A stretch of 64,000 nucleotides of DNA from CADEEN01 sp963751775 (GCA_963751775.1 CAVVVW010000013.1:62001-126000), one strand, 5' to 3'; positions 27,719 through 37,317 are shown, counted from the stretch's first letter. Program-made: numbers and translations. Notes: generated by a model from the letters alone, not told the origin.

Positions 27719-28228
27719 CCGCTGCACGCGATGCACGCCCAGCGCGTGGCCCTGACGGCGCAGGAAGATGCGGATGCGCCGGTAGCCGTAGCGCGGGTAC
27801 TGGGCAGACAAGGTCTTCATGGCGTCGATCACGGGGGCGTCCTTCACAGGCAGGCGCAGCTCGTAGCTCAGACAAGAGCGGGCGACTTCGAGCAGCCCGC
27901 AGGCACGGCGCTCGCTCAGGCCACGTTCGCAAGCGAACGCGACCTGCTCGCGCCGCGCCTGCGGGCTCACCATTTTTGCGTTGATCTCCTTGAGTACGGA
28001 GATGTCCAGATCTCGCTCGGCAAGCAATCGCTTCAGCCGTGCGTTCTCGGACTCCAGGGTGCGCAGGCACTTGACGTCAGACGGGGCAAGCTCACCAAAG
28101 TGCTTGCGCCACGAGTAGATGGTCTGCTCGCTGACCTTGTTCTTCCTGGCCGCTTCGGCCACCGATGTGCGGTCGGCCTCGCGCAGGATGGCCACCATCT
28201 GCGCTTCCGTGAATCGACTCTTCCTCAT
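27719..28228 (-). mobile_element. IS3-family fragment: OrfA in frame with a truncated OrfB
   Basis: From ATG 28228 the frame gives the OrfA helix-turn-helix (MRKSRFTEAQMVAILREAD, AEAARKNKVSEQTIYSWRKHFG) and leucine zipper (LESENARLKRLLAERDLDISVLKEI). Without a stop it continues into the OrfB start (MVSPQARREQVAFACERGLSERRACGLLEVARS ... MKTLSAQYPRYGYRRIRIFLRRQGH). In complete IS3 elements the two are joined by a -1 frameshift. The frame ends about 55 residues into OrfB with unrelated sequence, so the DDE catalytic domain is missing and the element is inactive. Confidence 0.85.
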
Positions 28229-28322
28229 GGGCTCCTCGCTGTCGAAGAGCCATCTTCACAGGAATTACTGGTCCGAAGAAACCGAGCAGGTCACGCGGGC
28301 GGCGAGGCCCCGGGGTCCTTTC

Positions 28323-29714
28323 TCACTTCCAGCCGCCACCCAGCGCCTTGTACAGCGACACCAGGTTCTGCACCCGGGCCGCCTCGGCGGTGACCACGCC
28401 CTGCTGCACCAGGAACAGCGTGCGCTGTGCGTCCAGCACGTCCAGGTAGCTCGACGCGCCGTTCTGGTAGCGCAGGTCGGCCAGGCGGTAGCGCGTCTCC
28501 TCGGCCTGGGCTTGCGCGCGCAGCGCGCGCAGCTGCTCGGTCAGCGTGGCCCGGCCGGCCAGCGCATCGGCGACTTCGCGAAACGCGGTCTGGATCGCGC
28601 GCTCGTACTGCGCCACGGCGATGTCGCGGTTGGCCTGGCTGACTTCCAGGTTCGCCTGCGTGGCGCCGGCGTCGAAGATCGGCAGCGTGATGCGCGGCGC
28701 GAACTGCCAGACGCGGTTGTCGAACAGGCCGCCCAGTTCCTCGCTGGCCACGCCGACGCTGCCGGTCAGCGTGATGCGCGGATAGAAGGCGGCGCGGGCG
28801 GCACCGATGTTGGCGTTCGCGGCCTGCAGTTGGCGCTCGGCCTGGCGCACGTCGGGGCGGCGCTCGAGCAACTCCGAAGGCAGGCCCGCCGGCAGCTCGG
28901 CCAGCAGGCCCTGGCCATCGATCGGCAGCCCGGCCGGCAGGTCGCCCGGCAGCGGCTGGCCCAGCAGCAGCACCAGGGCGTTCTCGTCCTGCGCCCGCTG
29001 GCGCTGCAACAGCGCCAGCGCCGCGCGCGCGCCTTCGACCAGCGACACCGCCTGCGCGAAGTCGTACTCCGACGCGGCGCCGTTGTCGAACTTCAGCTTC
29101 AGCAGCTTGTGGCTTTGCTCGCGCGTCTCCAGCGTCTTGCGCGTGACGTCGAGCTGCACGTCGTCGGCCAGCAGCGCCAGGTAGCCGTTGGCAATGGCGG
29201 CGATCAGGCTGATCTGCACCGCCCGGCGCGCCTCGTCGCTGGCCAGATACTGCTGCAGCGCGGCGTCGCCGAGGCTGCGCACGCGGCCGAACAGGTCGAG
29301 TTCGTAGCCGGTGACGTTCAGGCCCGCGGTGTAGAAACGATCGACGCCGTTGCCGCCGGCGTTGGGCCCGGCCAGGCCGGTGGCGCCGACGAACACGGTC
29401 GGGAACTGTTCCGCGCGCTGGATCTGGTACTGCGCGCGCACGCGTTCGACGTTCAGCGCCGCGATGCGCAGGTCGCGGTTGTTCTGCAGCGCGAGTTCGA
29501 TCAGGCGCTTGAGCCGCGGGTCGACGAAGAACTGTTGCCATTCGATGTCGGCGGCCGGCACTGCCGCCGGCTTGCCGGCAGCGGCTTCGCCGGGGAAGTC
29601 TGACGCCACGGGCGCGGCCGGGCGTTCGTAGGGCGGCGCCATCGAGGCGCAGCCCGCGAGCAGCGCGGCCAGCCATGCAGACACGACGCGGCGCGATGTC
29701 CAGCGCGCGTTCAT
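28323..29714 (-). CDS. Outer-membrane efflux lipoprotein (OprM/NodT family)
   Basis: 463 residues with a lipoprotein signal (WLAALLAGCAS, cysteine near residue 22) and two repeated TolC-like halves: NNRDLRIAALNVERVRAQY near 79-97 and RPDVRQAERQLQAANANIGAARAAFYPRI near 295-323, with a final YQNGASSYLDVLDAQRTLF motif near 410-428. It is the outer-membrane channel of the RND system. Its ATG overlaps the stop of the pump gene by 4 bp. The end at 28323 is close to the IS3 fragment boundary. Confidence 0.92.
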   Translation of the reverse strand: MNARWTSRRVVSAWLAALLAGCASMAPPYERPAAPVASDFPGEAAAGKPAAVPAADIEWQQFFVDPRLKRLIELALQNNRDLRIAALNVERVRAQYQIQRAEQFPTVFVGATGLAGPNAGGNGVDRFYTAGLNVTGYELDLFGRVRSLGDAALQQYLASDEARRAVQISLIAAIANGYLALLADDVQLDVTRKTLETREQSHKLLKLKFDNGAASEYDFAQAVSLVEGARAALALLQRQRAQDENALVLLLGQPLPGDLPAGLPIDGQGLLAELPAGLPSELLERRPDVRQAERQLQAANANIGAARAAFYPRITLTGSVGVASEELGGLFDNRVWQFAPRITLPIFDAGATQANLEVSQANRDIAVAQYERAIQTAFREVADALAGRATLTEQLRALRAQAQAEETRYRLADLRYQNGASSYLDVLDAQRTLFLVQQGVVTAEAARVQNLVSLYKALGGGWK

Positions 29715-32700
29715 GGCCGGCCCTCCCCGGCTGCCGGTGGCGTTTGCGCTACGCCCGGATCGAGTTCGTGCGCATACAACTTGCGCTGTCGCTCGCTGCC
29801 CTTGAACCAGCGCCGCACGACGACGAAGAACACCGGCACGAACATCACCGACAGGACCACCGCGCTGACCATGCCGCTCATCACGCCGGTGCCGATCGAG
29901 CGCTGGCTGGCCGAGCCGGCACCGCTGGCAATGGCCAGCGGCAGCACGCCCAGCACGAAGGCCATCGAGGTCATCACGATCGGCCGGAAGCGCAGGTGCG
30001 CGGCCTCGAGCACGGCCTCGATCGCGCTGCGCCCCTGCGCCTGCAGGTCCTTGGCGAACTCGATGATCAGCACCGCGTTCTTCGCCGACAGGCCGATGAT
30101 CGTGATCAGCCCGATCTTGAAGTAGACGTCGTTGGAAAAGCCGCGCAATCCGGTGCCGAGCACGACGCCGAGCACGCCGAGCGGCACGACCAGGATCACC
30201 GCGAACGGGATCGACCAGCTCTCGTACAAGGCGGCCAGGCACAGGAACACGGCCAACAGCGAAAAGCCGAACAGGTACAGCGCCGTGGCGCCGGCCAGGC
30301 GCTCCTCGCGCGACTGGCCGGTCCACTCGTAGGCGAACCCGGGCGGCAACTGGCCGGCCAGGCGTTCCATCTCCAGCATCGCCTCGCCGGTGCTGACGCC
30401 GGGCGCGGCATCGCCGGCGATGCGCATGCTCGGGAAGCCGTTGTAGCGGATCGATTGCATCGAGCCGGTGACCCAGCGCGTGGTGGCAAACGCCGACAGC
30501 GGCACCGGCTGGCCGCGCGCATTCATCACGTTCAGGCGCAGCAGGTCTTCGGGCTGCATGCGCTCGCCGGCATCGGCCTGCACCACCACGCGCTGCAGGC
30601 GGCCCTGGCTCTGGAAGTCGTTGACGTAGGCCGAGCCCAGCGAAGTCGAGATCGCGGCGTTGATGGTGTCGAAGCCGACGCCGAGCGCGCTGGCCTTGGC
30701 ACGGTCGATGTCGAGCTGCAGTTGCGGCGCGTCTTCCAGGCCGTCGGGCCGCACGCCCGCCAGCAGCTTGCTCTGCGCGGCCATGCCCAGCAACTGGTTG
30801 CGTGCCGCGACCAGCGCCACATGGCCGTTGCCGCCGCGGTCCTGCAGGCGGAAGGCGAAGCCGGTGGCGTTGCCGAGCTCGGGGATCGGCGGTGGGCTCA
30901 GCGGGAAGATGAACGCGTCCTTGATGCCCATCAGCGCGCCGAACGCGCGCCCGGCCACGGCCTGCGCCGATTGCCCGGGGCCGTGGCGCTGGTCCCAGTC
31001 CTGCAGGGTCACGAAGGCCAGGCCGGCGTTCTGCCCCTGGCCCGAAAAGCTGAAGCCGAGCACGCCGACGATGCTCTTGACTTCGGGCTGCTTGAGGAAG
31101 TACGCCTCGACCTGCTCGATCACCTTGCGACTGCGGTTGGCCGTCGCGCCGGGCGGCAGCTGCACGTTGACGATGAGGTAGCCCTGATCCTCGTTGGGCA
31201 GGAACGAAGTCGGCAGTCGCAGCACCAGCCAGACCACCGCGCCGACGATCGCCGCGTAGACGACGAGCATGCGTGCGGCGCGTCTGAGCAGCCGCGCCAG
31301 CGCGCTCTCGTAGCGCTTGGCGGTCGCGGCGAAGCCGCGATTGAACCAGCCGAAGAATCCCGACTTGGCATGGGCATGGCCGGCGGGCACCTGCTTGAGC
31401 AGGGTCGCGCACAGCGCCGGCGTCAGCGACAGTGCCATGAAGGCCGAGAAGCCGATCGAGGCGGTCATGACGGCCGAGAACTGGCGGTAGATGTTGCCCA
31501 CCGCGCCGGTGAAGAAGGCCAGCGGCACGAAGACCGAGATCAGCACCACCGTGACGCCGATGATCGCGCCCGAGATCTGCCCCATCGCCTTGCGCGTGGC
31601 CTCGCGCGGCGACAGCCCCTCCTGGCTCATGATGCGCTCGACGTTCTCGACCACCACGATGGCGTCGTCGACGACGATGCCGACCACCAGCACCATGCCG
31701 AACATGGTCAGCACGTTGATCGAGAAGCCCAGCGTCAGCAACACGCCGAAGGTGCCGAGCAGCGCCACCGGCACGACGATGGTCGGAATGATGGTGAAGC
31801 GCCAGTTCTGCAGGAACAGGAACATGACCAGGAACACCAGCGCCACGGCTTCGAGCAGCGTCTCCACCACCTTGGAAATCGAGATCTGCACGAAGCGCGA
31901 GGTGTCGTACGGAATCGCGTACTTCATGCCGGGCGGGAAGTAGCGCTGCAGCTCGTCCATCCGCGAACGCACGGCGCGGGCGGTGTCCAGCGCGTTGCCG
32001 GTCGGCGAGAGCTGCACGCCGATGCCGGTCGAAGGTTTGCCGTTCAGGCGCGCCGAGGTGGCGTAGCTCTGCGCCCCGAGCTCGATCCGCGCCACGTCGC
32101 GCAGGCGCACCGACGAGCCGTCGGCGTTGGCGCGCAGCACGACATCGCCGAACTGACGCACATCGGCGAGCTGGCCGTCGACGACGACGGTGGCGAACAT
32201 CGTCTGGTCCGGCAGGTTGGGCAGGTCGCCGATCGTGCCCGACGAGACCTGCGCGTTCTGCGCCCGGATGGCGTTGGTGACGTCGCTGGTCGACAGGTTC
32301 AGGCCGACCAGCCTGGCCGGGTCGAGCCAGATGCGCATCGCGCGCTCGGTGCCGAACAGCTGCGCCTGGCCGACGCCGGGCAGGCGCTGGATTTCGGGCA
32401 GCACGTTGCGCGCCGCATAGTCGCCCAACGCAACCGGGTCGAACTTCGGGTCGTCGGAAGAAAGAATCGTGAAGAGCAGGAAGTTCGAGCGCACCTTGTC
32501 GACGCGCACACCCTGCTGCGTCACGGCCTGCGGCAGGCGCGGGCTGGCGCGGCCCAGGCGGTTCTGCACGTCGACCTGGGCCAGATCCGGGTTGGTGCCG
32601 GGCTGGAAGGTCAGCGTCAGCGCGCCGCTGCCGTTGGCCTGCGCCACCGACTCCATGTAGATCAGGCCGGGCGAGCCGTTCATCTCCTGCTCGATGACGC

Positions 32701-32887
32701 CGAGCACGCTGTCTTCGAGCGTCTTGGCCGAAGCACCCGGATAGATGGCGTTGACGATGATCGCCGGCGGCGCCACCGTCGGGTACTGCGCGACCGGCAG
32801 CTGCACGATCGCCACCGCGCCGCCGACCAGAATGAACAGCGCGATGACCCAGGCAAAGATGGGCCGGTCGATGAAGAACTTGGCCAT
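29711..32887 (-). CDS. RND multidrug efflux pump, inner-membrane subunit (AcrB/MexB family)
   Basis: 1058 residues, full length. Starts MAKFFIDRPIFAWVIALFI. The proton-relay aspartates are in GIVVDDAIVVVENVERI near residue 402-418; other landmarks are NRSRKVIEQVEAYF near 580 and the second half's FSLLAVFLCLAALYESWSIPFAVILVVPLG near 870-900 and GLSAKNAVLIIEFAKD near 925-940. It exports hydrophobic drugs or solvents from the periplasm with the adaptor and OprM partner. Whether its substrates include toxic aromatic acids is inference. Confidence 0.95.
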   Translation of the reverse strand: MAKFFIDRPIFAWVIALFILVGGAVAIVQLPVAQYPTVAPPAIIVNAIYPGASAKTLEDSVLGVIEQEMNGSPGLIYMESVAQANGSGALTLTFQPGTNPDLAQVDVQNRLGRASPRLPQAVTQQGVRVDKVRSNFLLFTILSSDDPKFDPVALGDYAARNVLPEIQRLPGVGQAQLFGTERAMRIWLDPARLVGLNLSTSDVTNAIRAQNAQVSSGTIGDLPNLPDQTMFATVVVDGQLADVRQFGDVVLRANADGSSVRLRDVARIELGAQSYATSARLNGKPSTGIGVQLSPTGNALDTARAVRSRMDELQRYFPPGMKYAIPYDTSRFVQISISKVVETLLEAVALVFLVMFLFLQNWRFTIIPTIVVPVALLGTFGVLLTLGFSINVLTMFGMVLVVGIVVDDAIVVVENVERIMSQEGLSPREATRKAMGQISGAIIGVTVVLISVFVPLAFFTGAVGNIYRQFSAVMTASIGFSAFMALSLTPALCATLLKQVPAGHAHAKSGFFGWFNRGFAATAKRYESALARLLRRAARMLVVYAAIVGAVVWLVLRLPTSFLPNEDQGYLIVNVQLPPGATANRSRKVIEQVEAYFLKQPEVKSIVGVLGFSFSGQGQNAGLAFVTLQDWDQRHGPGQSAQAVAGRAFGALMGIKDAFIFPLSPPPIPELGNATGFAFRLQDRGGNGHVALVAARNQLLGMAAQSKLLAGVRPDGLEDAPQLQLDIDRAKASALGVGFDTINAAISTSLGSAYVNDFQSQGRLQRVVVQADAGERMQPEDLLRLNVMNARGQPVPLSAFATTRWVTGSMQSIRYNGFPSMRIAGDAAPGVSTGEAMLEMERLAGQLPPGFAYEWTGQSREERLAGATALYLFGFSLLAVFLCLAALYESWSIPFAVILVVPLGVLGVVLGTGLRGFSNDVYFKIGLITIIGLSAKNAVLIIEFAKDLQAQGRSAIEAVLEAAHLRFRPIVMTSMAFVLGVLPLAIASGAGSASQRSIGTGVMSGMVSAVVLSVMFVPVFFVVVRRWFKGSERQRKLYAHELDPGVAQTPPAAGEGRP

Positions 32888-32899
32888 CGCGGGTGGCCC

Positions 32900-34130
32900 T
32901 CAGCGGCTGGCCGCAGCGGCCGGCGCGGCAGCCGACGCCGCCGCGCCGGCGGCCCATGGCACCGGCTTGACGGGCGCACCCGGGCGCATCTTCTGAAAGC
33001 CCTCGACGATGACCTGCTCGCCCGGCTTCAAGCCGTCGAGCACGATCCAGGACGACCCGCTGCTGCCACCGACCTTCACCGCCCGCGGCCCGGGCTTGCC
33101 GCCTTCGCCGACGACGAGCACGGTGTCGCCCTGCGGCCCGCGCGTGACGGCCTGTTGCGGCAGCAGCACCGCATTGGCGATCTGCCCCTGCACCAGGCGC
33201 GTGCGCACGTACATGCCCGGCAGCAGGCGCGCGCGCGGGTTGGGCACCTCGGCGCGCAGCGTCACCTGGGCCGAGGTCGGATCCACCGACAAATCGGAGA
33301 ACAGCAGGCGACCCGGCTGCGGCAGTTCGCTGCCGTCGTCGAGCAGCACGCGCACCGGCGCCGAATCGACGGCCGCCTTGCCGCCCGGCGCGGCCGCCTG
33401 GCGCAGCCGCTCGACGTCGGCCACCGGCTGCGTCGAGTTGACGTAGACGGGGTCGATCTGCTGGATCAGCGCGAGCTGGGTCGCCTCGGCCTGCGACACC
33501 AGCGCCCCTTCGGTCACCAGCGCGCGGCCGATGCGGCCGGAGATCGGCGCCGTCACCGTGGCGTAACCCAGGTTGAGCTGCGCGCTGCGCAGCGCCGCGC
33601 CGGCCGCCGCCACATCGGCATCGGCCTGCGCCTGCGCCGCCTGCGCGTTGACGTAATCCTGCTGGCTGATGGCGTTGGCTTCGCGCAGCGGCTTGTAGCG
33701 CGTGGCCTGGGCCTCGGACTGCATCGCATTGGCCTGGGCCTTGGCCAGCTGGGCCTTGGCGCTGTCGACCGCCGCCTGGTACGGCGCGGCGTCGATCAGG
33801 AACAAGGCCTGGCCGGCCTTGACATCGCTGCCCTCGCGGAACAGGCGCTTGGTCACGATGCCGGTCACGCGTGCGCGCACCTGCGCCACCCGCGAGGCCT
33901 CGACGCGGCCGGGCAACTCGGTGATCAGCGGCGTGGTCTGGGTCGCGACCGTGACCACACCCACTTCGGGTGGCGGCGGCGCCGCGCCGCCCGCAGCGGC
34001 GGCGCCCTGCGGCCGATCGCCGCAGCCAGCCAAGGCCCAGCAGCAGTGCTGCGGCAGCCACGAACGGCATCGTGCGCGCCGGTGGGCTGCAGCGCACGCC
34101 GTCAGCCGCACCGAAAGGTGTTCGTGTCAC
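32900..34130 (-). CDS. RND efflux periplasmic adaptor (AcrA/MexA family), one frameshift in the signal peptide
   Basis: About 409 residues after repair, starting at GTG 34130 (or the ATG at about 34072). The signal MPFVAAAALLLGLAGCGD reads correctly only if one T is removed from the CTT near 34028; downstream the frame is intact with the lipoyl/hairpin domains: TELPGRVEASRVAQVRARVTGIV near residue 68, LNLGYATVTAPISGRIGRALVTEGALV near 175 and VRVLLDDGSELPQPGRLLFSDL. The lipidated cysteine fits an inner-membrane-anchored adaptor. It is 12 bp upstream of the pump gene. No repressor gene is adjacent. Confidence 0.88.
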
Positions 34131-34373
34131 AGGGGAATCCTCGCTGTCCTGAAGGGGTGGTCGGCGCCGCGGCGGCAGGCACCATCGGCACCACGCTGAG
34201 TCCGTCCCGCGCACGAGCGCAGGACGGATCCGTGCCGGGAGCACGAAGATACATCAAGGAGTTTATGGCCTGGTTCCGGCGGGTCATTCACGGCCCGCCC
34301 TGCTGCGCGGCCACGCAGCCAAGGCGTATCGGGTCGGGCACCCTCTTGCAGCGCCGCCGCGCAGCGCCGGATG

Positions 34374-34619
34374 TCAGCCGTGCAGGCCTTCGTACTTCGC
34401 CATCAACTCGTCGTGGCTTTCCTGGAAGTCCGGGTTGGTCACGATGCAGTCGGCCGGGCAGACCAGCTTGCACTGCGGTTCGTCTTCGGCGCCGACGCAT
34501 TCGGTGCAGCGCAGCGCATCGATCAGGTAGATCGGGTCGCCGACGCTGATGGCGTCGTTCGGGCACACCGGCTTGCAGGCGTCGCAGGCGGTGCAGTCGC
34601 TGTTGATCAGCAGGGCCAT
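34374..34619 (-). CDS. fdx: 2[4Fe-4S] ferredoxin of the benzoyl-CoA pathway
   Basis: 81 residues. First cluster motif CTACDACKPVCP at residues 9-20, second CTECVGAEDEPQCKLVCP near 38-55 with the longer insert characteristic of Thauera/Azoarcus-type and chromatium-type ferredoxins. It carries electrons from KorAB to benzoyl-CoA reductase. It follows bcrD by 27 bp, the same position as in Thauera aromatica. The 243 bp between this gene and the adaptor gene (34131-34373) show no gene. Confidence 0.93.
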   Translation of the reverse strand: MALLINSDCTACDACKPVCPNDAISVGDPIYLIDALRCTECVGAEDEPQCKLVCPADCIVTNPDFQESHDELMAKYEGLHG

Positions 34620-34646
34620 GGTCTTCGCTCTCCTGGATGACTGGAA

Positions 34647-35492
34647 CTATGCCGCCGCGCGTTGCTGCAATTCGGCGAGCTTCTCGTGCCGGTACGCGCC
34701 CCACAGCGCGGCACCGATGGCGCCGGCGTAGATCGAGTCGGGGTGGCTGGCGGCCGTCACGCTGACCTTCTCGTTGACCATCTCTTCCTGGATCGCGGCC
34801 AGCAGGCCGCTGTCGAGCGCCAAGCCACCGGTGATCAGCGCCTTGCCCTGCTTGATGCCGGTGACCTTGAGCAGCTTGACGATGCGCGAGGCCATCGACA
34901 GGTGGATGCCCTTGAGGATATCGGGCGTGGCGATGCCGCGGCTGACCATGTTGATGACGTCGGTCTCGGCCAGAACGGCGCAGATCGAGCTGACCTTCTC
35001 CGGCGTCTTCGAACTCTCGGACAACGCGCCGATCTCCTCGATCGCGACGCCGAGGTAGCGCGCGATGTTCTCCAGGAACTGGCCCGACCCCGACGCACAT
35101 TGGCTGGTCATCTTGTAGGCCAGCACCTTGCCGCGCTCGTCGACATAGATCGCGCGGCCGTTGAGCGCGCCGACGTCGACCACCGCATTGATGCCCGGGC
35201 TCAGGAACACGCCGCCGCGGGCGTGGGTGGTCATCGAATAGAAGTGGCCGGTGGCAAACGCCACGTTCTCGCCCTCGCCGGTGGTCGCGATGTAGTCGAT
35301 GTCGTTGGCCGCCAGCCCGGCGTCCTGCAGCACGCCGTCGCGGCCTTCGTGGGCCAGCGTCATCGGGTCGCGCCGGCGGATGCGCTCGCAGCGTTTGGCC
35401 AGCCACTGCGGCTGCCCATTGCCGTCGACGCGAAACAGCACGCTCTTGACGGCGCCGGAGCCGATGTCGATGCCGATGGTTGTCGTGGTCAT
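34647..35492 (-). CDS. bcrD: Benzoyl-CoA reductase subunit D (ATPase/activator half)
   Basis: 281 residues of the ASKHA ATPase fold. Phosphate-1 motif TTIGIDIGSGAVKSVLF at residues 4-20, second-phosphate region VVDVGALNGRAIYVD, and the cysteines that bind the bridging [4Fe-4S] cluster, SQCASGSGQFLENI near 132 and SSICAVLAETDVINMVSRG near 168. With BcrA it hydrolyses ATP to drive electrons into BcrBC. It is separated from bcrA by 473 bp containing a hairpin and a mobile-type element, an unusual gap in an otherwise tightly overlapped operon. Confidence 0.95.
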   Translation of the reverse strand: MTTTTIGIDIGSGAVKSVLFRVDGNGQPQWLAKRCERIRRRDPMTLAHEGRDGVLQDAGLAANDIDYIATTGEGENVAFATGHFYSMTTHARGGVFLSPGINAVVDVGALNGRAIYVDERGKVLAYKMTSQCASGSGQFLENIARYLGVAIEEIGALSESSKTPEKVSSICAVLAETDVINMVSRGIATPDILKGIHLSMASRIVKLLKVTGIKQGKALITGGLALDSGLLAAIQEEMVNEKVSVTAASHPDSIYAGAIGAALWGAYRHEKLAELQQRAAA

Positions 35493-35571
35493 GGCTCAGT
35501 GTCTCCAATCTGCTTCGCGCTGCACGTTGGGCGTGACGCGCACACGCGTGCAAGTGACGGCTCTTGCGCGA

Positions 35572-35648
35572 GGCCCGAGGCGGGGTACCCGCCGGGGTTC
35601 AGGCTGCGGGTACGCAAATTCACCCCGGCGGGTACCCCGCCTCGGGCC
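35572..35648. repeat. Perfect 27-bp-arm hairpin between bcrA and bcrD
   Basis: Positions 35572-35598 and 35622-35648 are exact reverse complements over 27 bp, separated by a 23-base loop (35599-35621). The arms are almost entirely G and C, so an RNA copy would be extremely stable. There is no T-run, so it is not a classical intrinsic terminator. It lies 80 bp upstream of the bcrD start and 48 bp from the element at 35696-35926. It could slow or process the bcr transcript, or stem from the same mobile element family. Confidence 0.85.
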
Positions 35649-35695
35649 CGGTGACCGTAGTTGTGTTCGCTGCGAAACCCAATGCTGTTTGCCTT

Positions 35696-35926
35696 CGCGG
35701 CGGGCGGTACCCGGCAGGGGCGATTTGTGGGGCGGCGAGGAGCGCAGGCGTGGGGTCGGCGCGCGCAGCGCGCTTCGTAATCTGACTCGCCGCAGTTGTC
35801 CGAGCGCAGTGAGCGCCGCGAACGCAGCGAGTTGTGCGGCGCGTCTCCAGGCCGAGCACCGCAGCAGAGTCGGCGCAAAGCGCCGACCGCTCCAGCATGA
35901 GCCCCTGCCGGGCGCCGCCTGCCGCG
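35696..35926 (+). repeat. 231-bp element with 26-bp terminal inverted repeats, copy 2, inside the bcr operon
   Basis: Same length and landmarks as the element at 1491-1721. Terminal repeats 35696-35721 and 35901-35926 match at 23 of 26 positions; the GTCGGCGC-aaa-GCGCCGAC stem is near 35869-35887. The two copies differ at about 17 of 231 positions by eye. It sits 40 bp after the bcrA stop and in the antisense orientation relative to the operon. No open frame inside resembles a protein. The remaining gap sequence (35493-35571, 35649-35695, 35927-35965) shows nothing recognised. Confidence 0.75.
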
Positions 35927-35965
35927 ACGCGCAGGACAGACTCGTGCGCGCAGTGTGCACCGGGC

Positions 35966-37306
35966 TCATACCCTTGCCTCGATGTTCTTGCCGTCTTCGA
36001 CCACCGCGCGCCAGGCGAAGGTGGCGCCACCGAGCGCGCCGGTGTAGATCGAATCGGGGTCGATGTTGAGCGTCAGCTCGCCGTAGTTCTCGCGCACCAG
36101 TTCCTTCAGCGCCTTGACCGCGGCCTCGTTCTTGGCCACGCCGCCGGTGAAGGTGAACTGGTCGCGGATGCCGCCCGAGCGCGCCAGGATCGACATCGCG
36201 CGCAGGATGATCGCGCGGTGCAGCCCGGCCATGATGTCTTCGCGCTTGTCGCCCAGGCTGAGCCGGTCGCGCAGCTCGGCGCCGGCGAAGACGGTGCAGG
36301 TGGAGTTGATGCGGATGGTCTTGGTCGACTTCATCGCCATCGGGCCCAGCTCGTGCAGGCCCATGTTCATCTCGTCGGCGATGTAGCCGAGGTAGCGGCC
36401 GCAGCCGGCGGCGCAGCGGTCGTTCATCTGGAAGCTCTCGACGATGCCGGCCGGGTCGACCTGGATCGCCTTGGTGTCCTGGCCGCCGATGTCGAGCACG
36501 GTGGCGGTGCCCGGATACATCACATGCGCGCCGAGGCCGTGGCACAGGATCTCGCTGCGGATGTGCTCCTTGGAGAACGGCAGCCGCGCGCGGCCGTAGC
36601 CGGTGCCGACGACGTAGGTCTCTTCGAGCTCGGTGTCGAGAATGCCCTTGATCGGCGCCTCGACCTGCGCCCGGCGCGCCGCGGTTTCGGGCAACGCGAT
36701 GAAGCTGCGCTCGAGCGCGGCGAGCAGATGGCGCTTGATCGAATCACCGTAGACGCGGTTCTCGACCTCGATGATCGAGCGGTCGAACAGGTTGAGCAGG
36801 AAGTCGTAGCGCACGCCTGCGGCCTTGGCCACGAGCTCGCCGGTGGCCAGGTACTGCGCGCCGGCGATGTCGCGGAAGAAATCGGACTTGCGCTTGGCAC
36901 CGGGCGCAAACAGCGTGTGCGCTTCGGCCGAGAGCTGGCGAAAGACTTCGTCGAGCGCCTCGCCGACCGCCTTGCTCTGGTCGCCAAAGTGGGCCGTGGT
37001 CAGGCTGCGCCGGCAGGTGGCCGCCAGGTCGCCGAGTTGCTCCAGGTACTGCTCGGCGCGAAAGTCGCGCTCGAGCTGGCCGATGAAGGCGTCCAGGCTG
37101 CCGTTGAGCGCATTGGTGCTGCCCAGCGCCTGCCGGAACAGGTGGAAGCGGCTGTTGACCAGCGCCTCCTGCTTGGCGATCGCCGCCGCGGTGTCGTAGT
37201 TCGAGCGCGAGTTGGTGATGCCGCGGCCGAGGATGTTCTGCTGCTCGTCGATCACCACCGCCTTGGTGGTCGTCGAGCCGAGGTCGATGCCGATGAAACA
37301 GCGCAT
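35966..37306 (-). CDS. bcrA: Benzoyl-CoA reductase subunit A (ATPase half)
   Basis: 446 residues. ASKHA motifs: FIGIDLGSTTTKAVVID at residues 4-20 and VLDIGGQDTKAIQVD near 270-284; cluster cysteines in QMNDRCAAGCGRYLG near 292-306 and RINSTCTVFAGAE near 330-342; adenosine motif FTFTGGVAKNEAAV near 385. It pairs with BcrD to bind one [4Fe-4S] cluster and two ATP sites. It begins 11 bp after the bcrB stop (37318). Confidence 0.95.
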   Translation of the reverse strand: MRCFIGIDLGSTTTKAVVIDEQQNILGRGITNSRSNYDTAAAIAKQEALVNSRFHLFRQALGSTNALNGSLDAFIGQLERDFRAEQYLEQLGDLAATCRRSLTTAHFGDQSKAVGEALDEVFRQLSAEAHTLFAPGAKRKSDFFRDIAGAQYLATGELVAKAAGVRYDFLLNLFDRSIIEVENRVYGDSIKRHLLAALERSFIALPETAARRAQVEAPIKGILDTELEETYVVGTGYGRARLPFSKEHIRSEILCHGLGAHVMYPGTATVLDIGGQDTKAIQVDPAGIVESFQMNDRCAAGCGRYLGYIADEMNMGLHELGPMAMKSTKTIRINSTCTVFAGAELRDRLSLGDKREDIMAGLHRAIILRAMSILARSGGIRDQFTFTGGVAKNEAAVKALKELVRENYGELTLNIDPDSIYTGALGGATFAWRAVVEDGKNIEARV

Positions 37307-37317
37307 GGTGACCGCCT

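Noticed and set aside
35572..35648. Intrinsic transcription terminator at the bcrA-bcrD hairpin
   Set aside because: No U-run follows on either strand, and bcrD and fdx lie downstream, so full termination would cut the operon; kept as a hairpin of unknown role.
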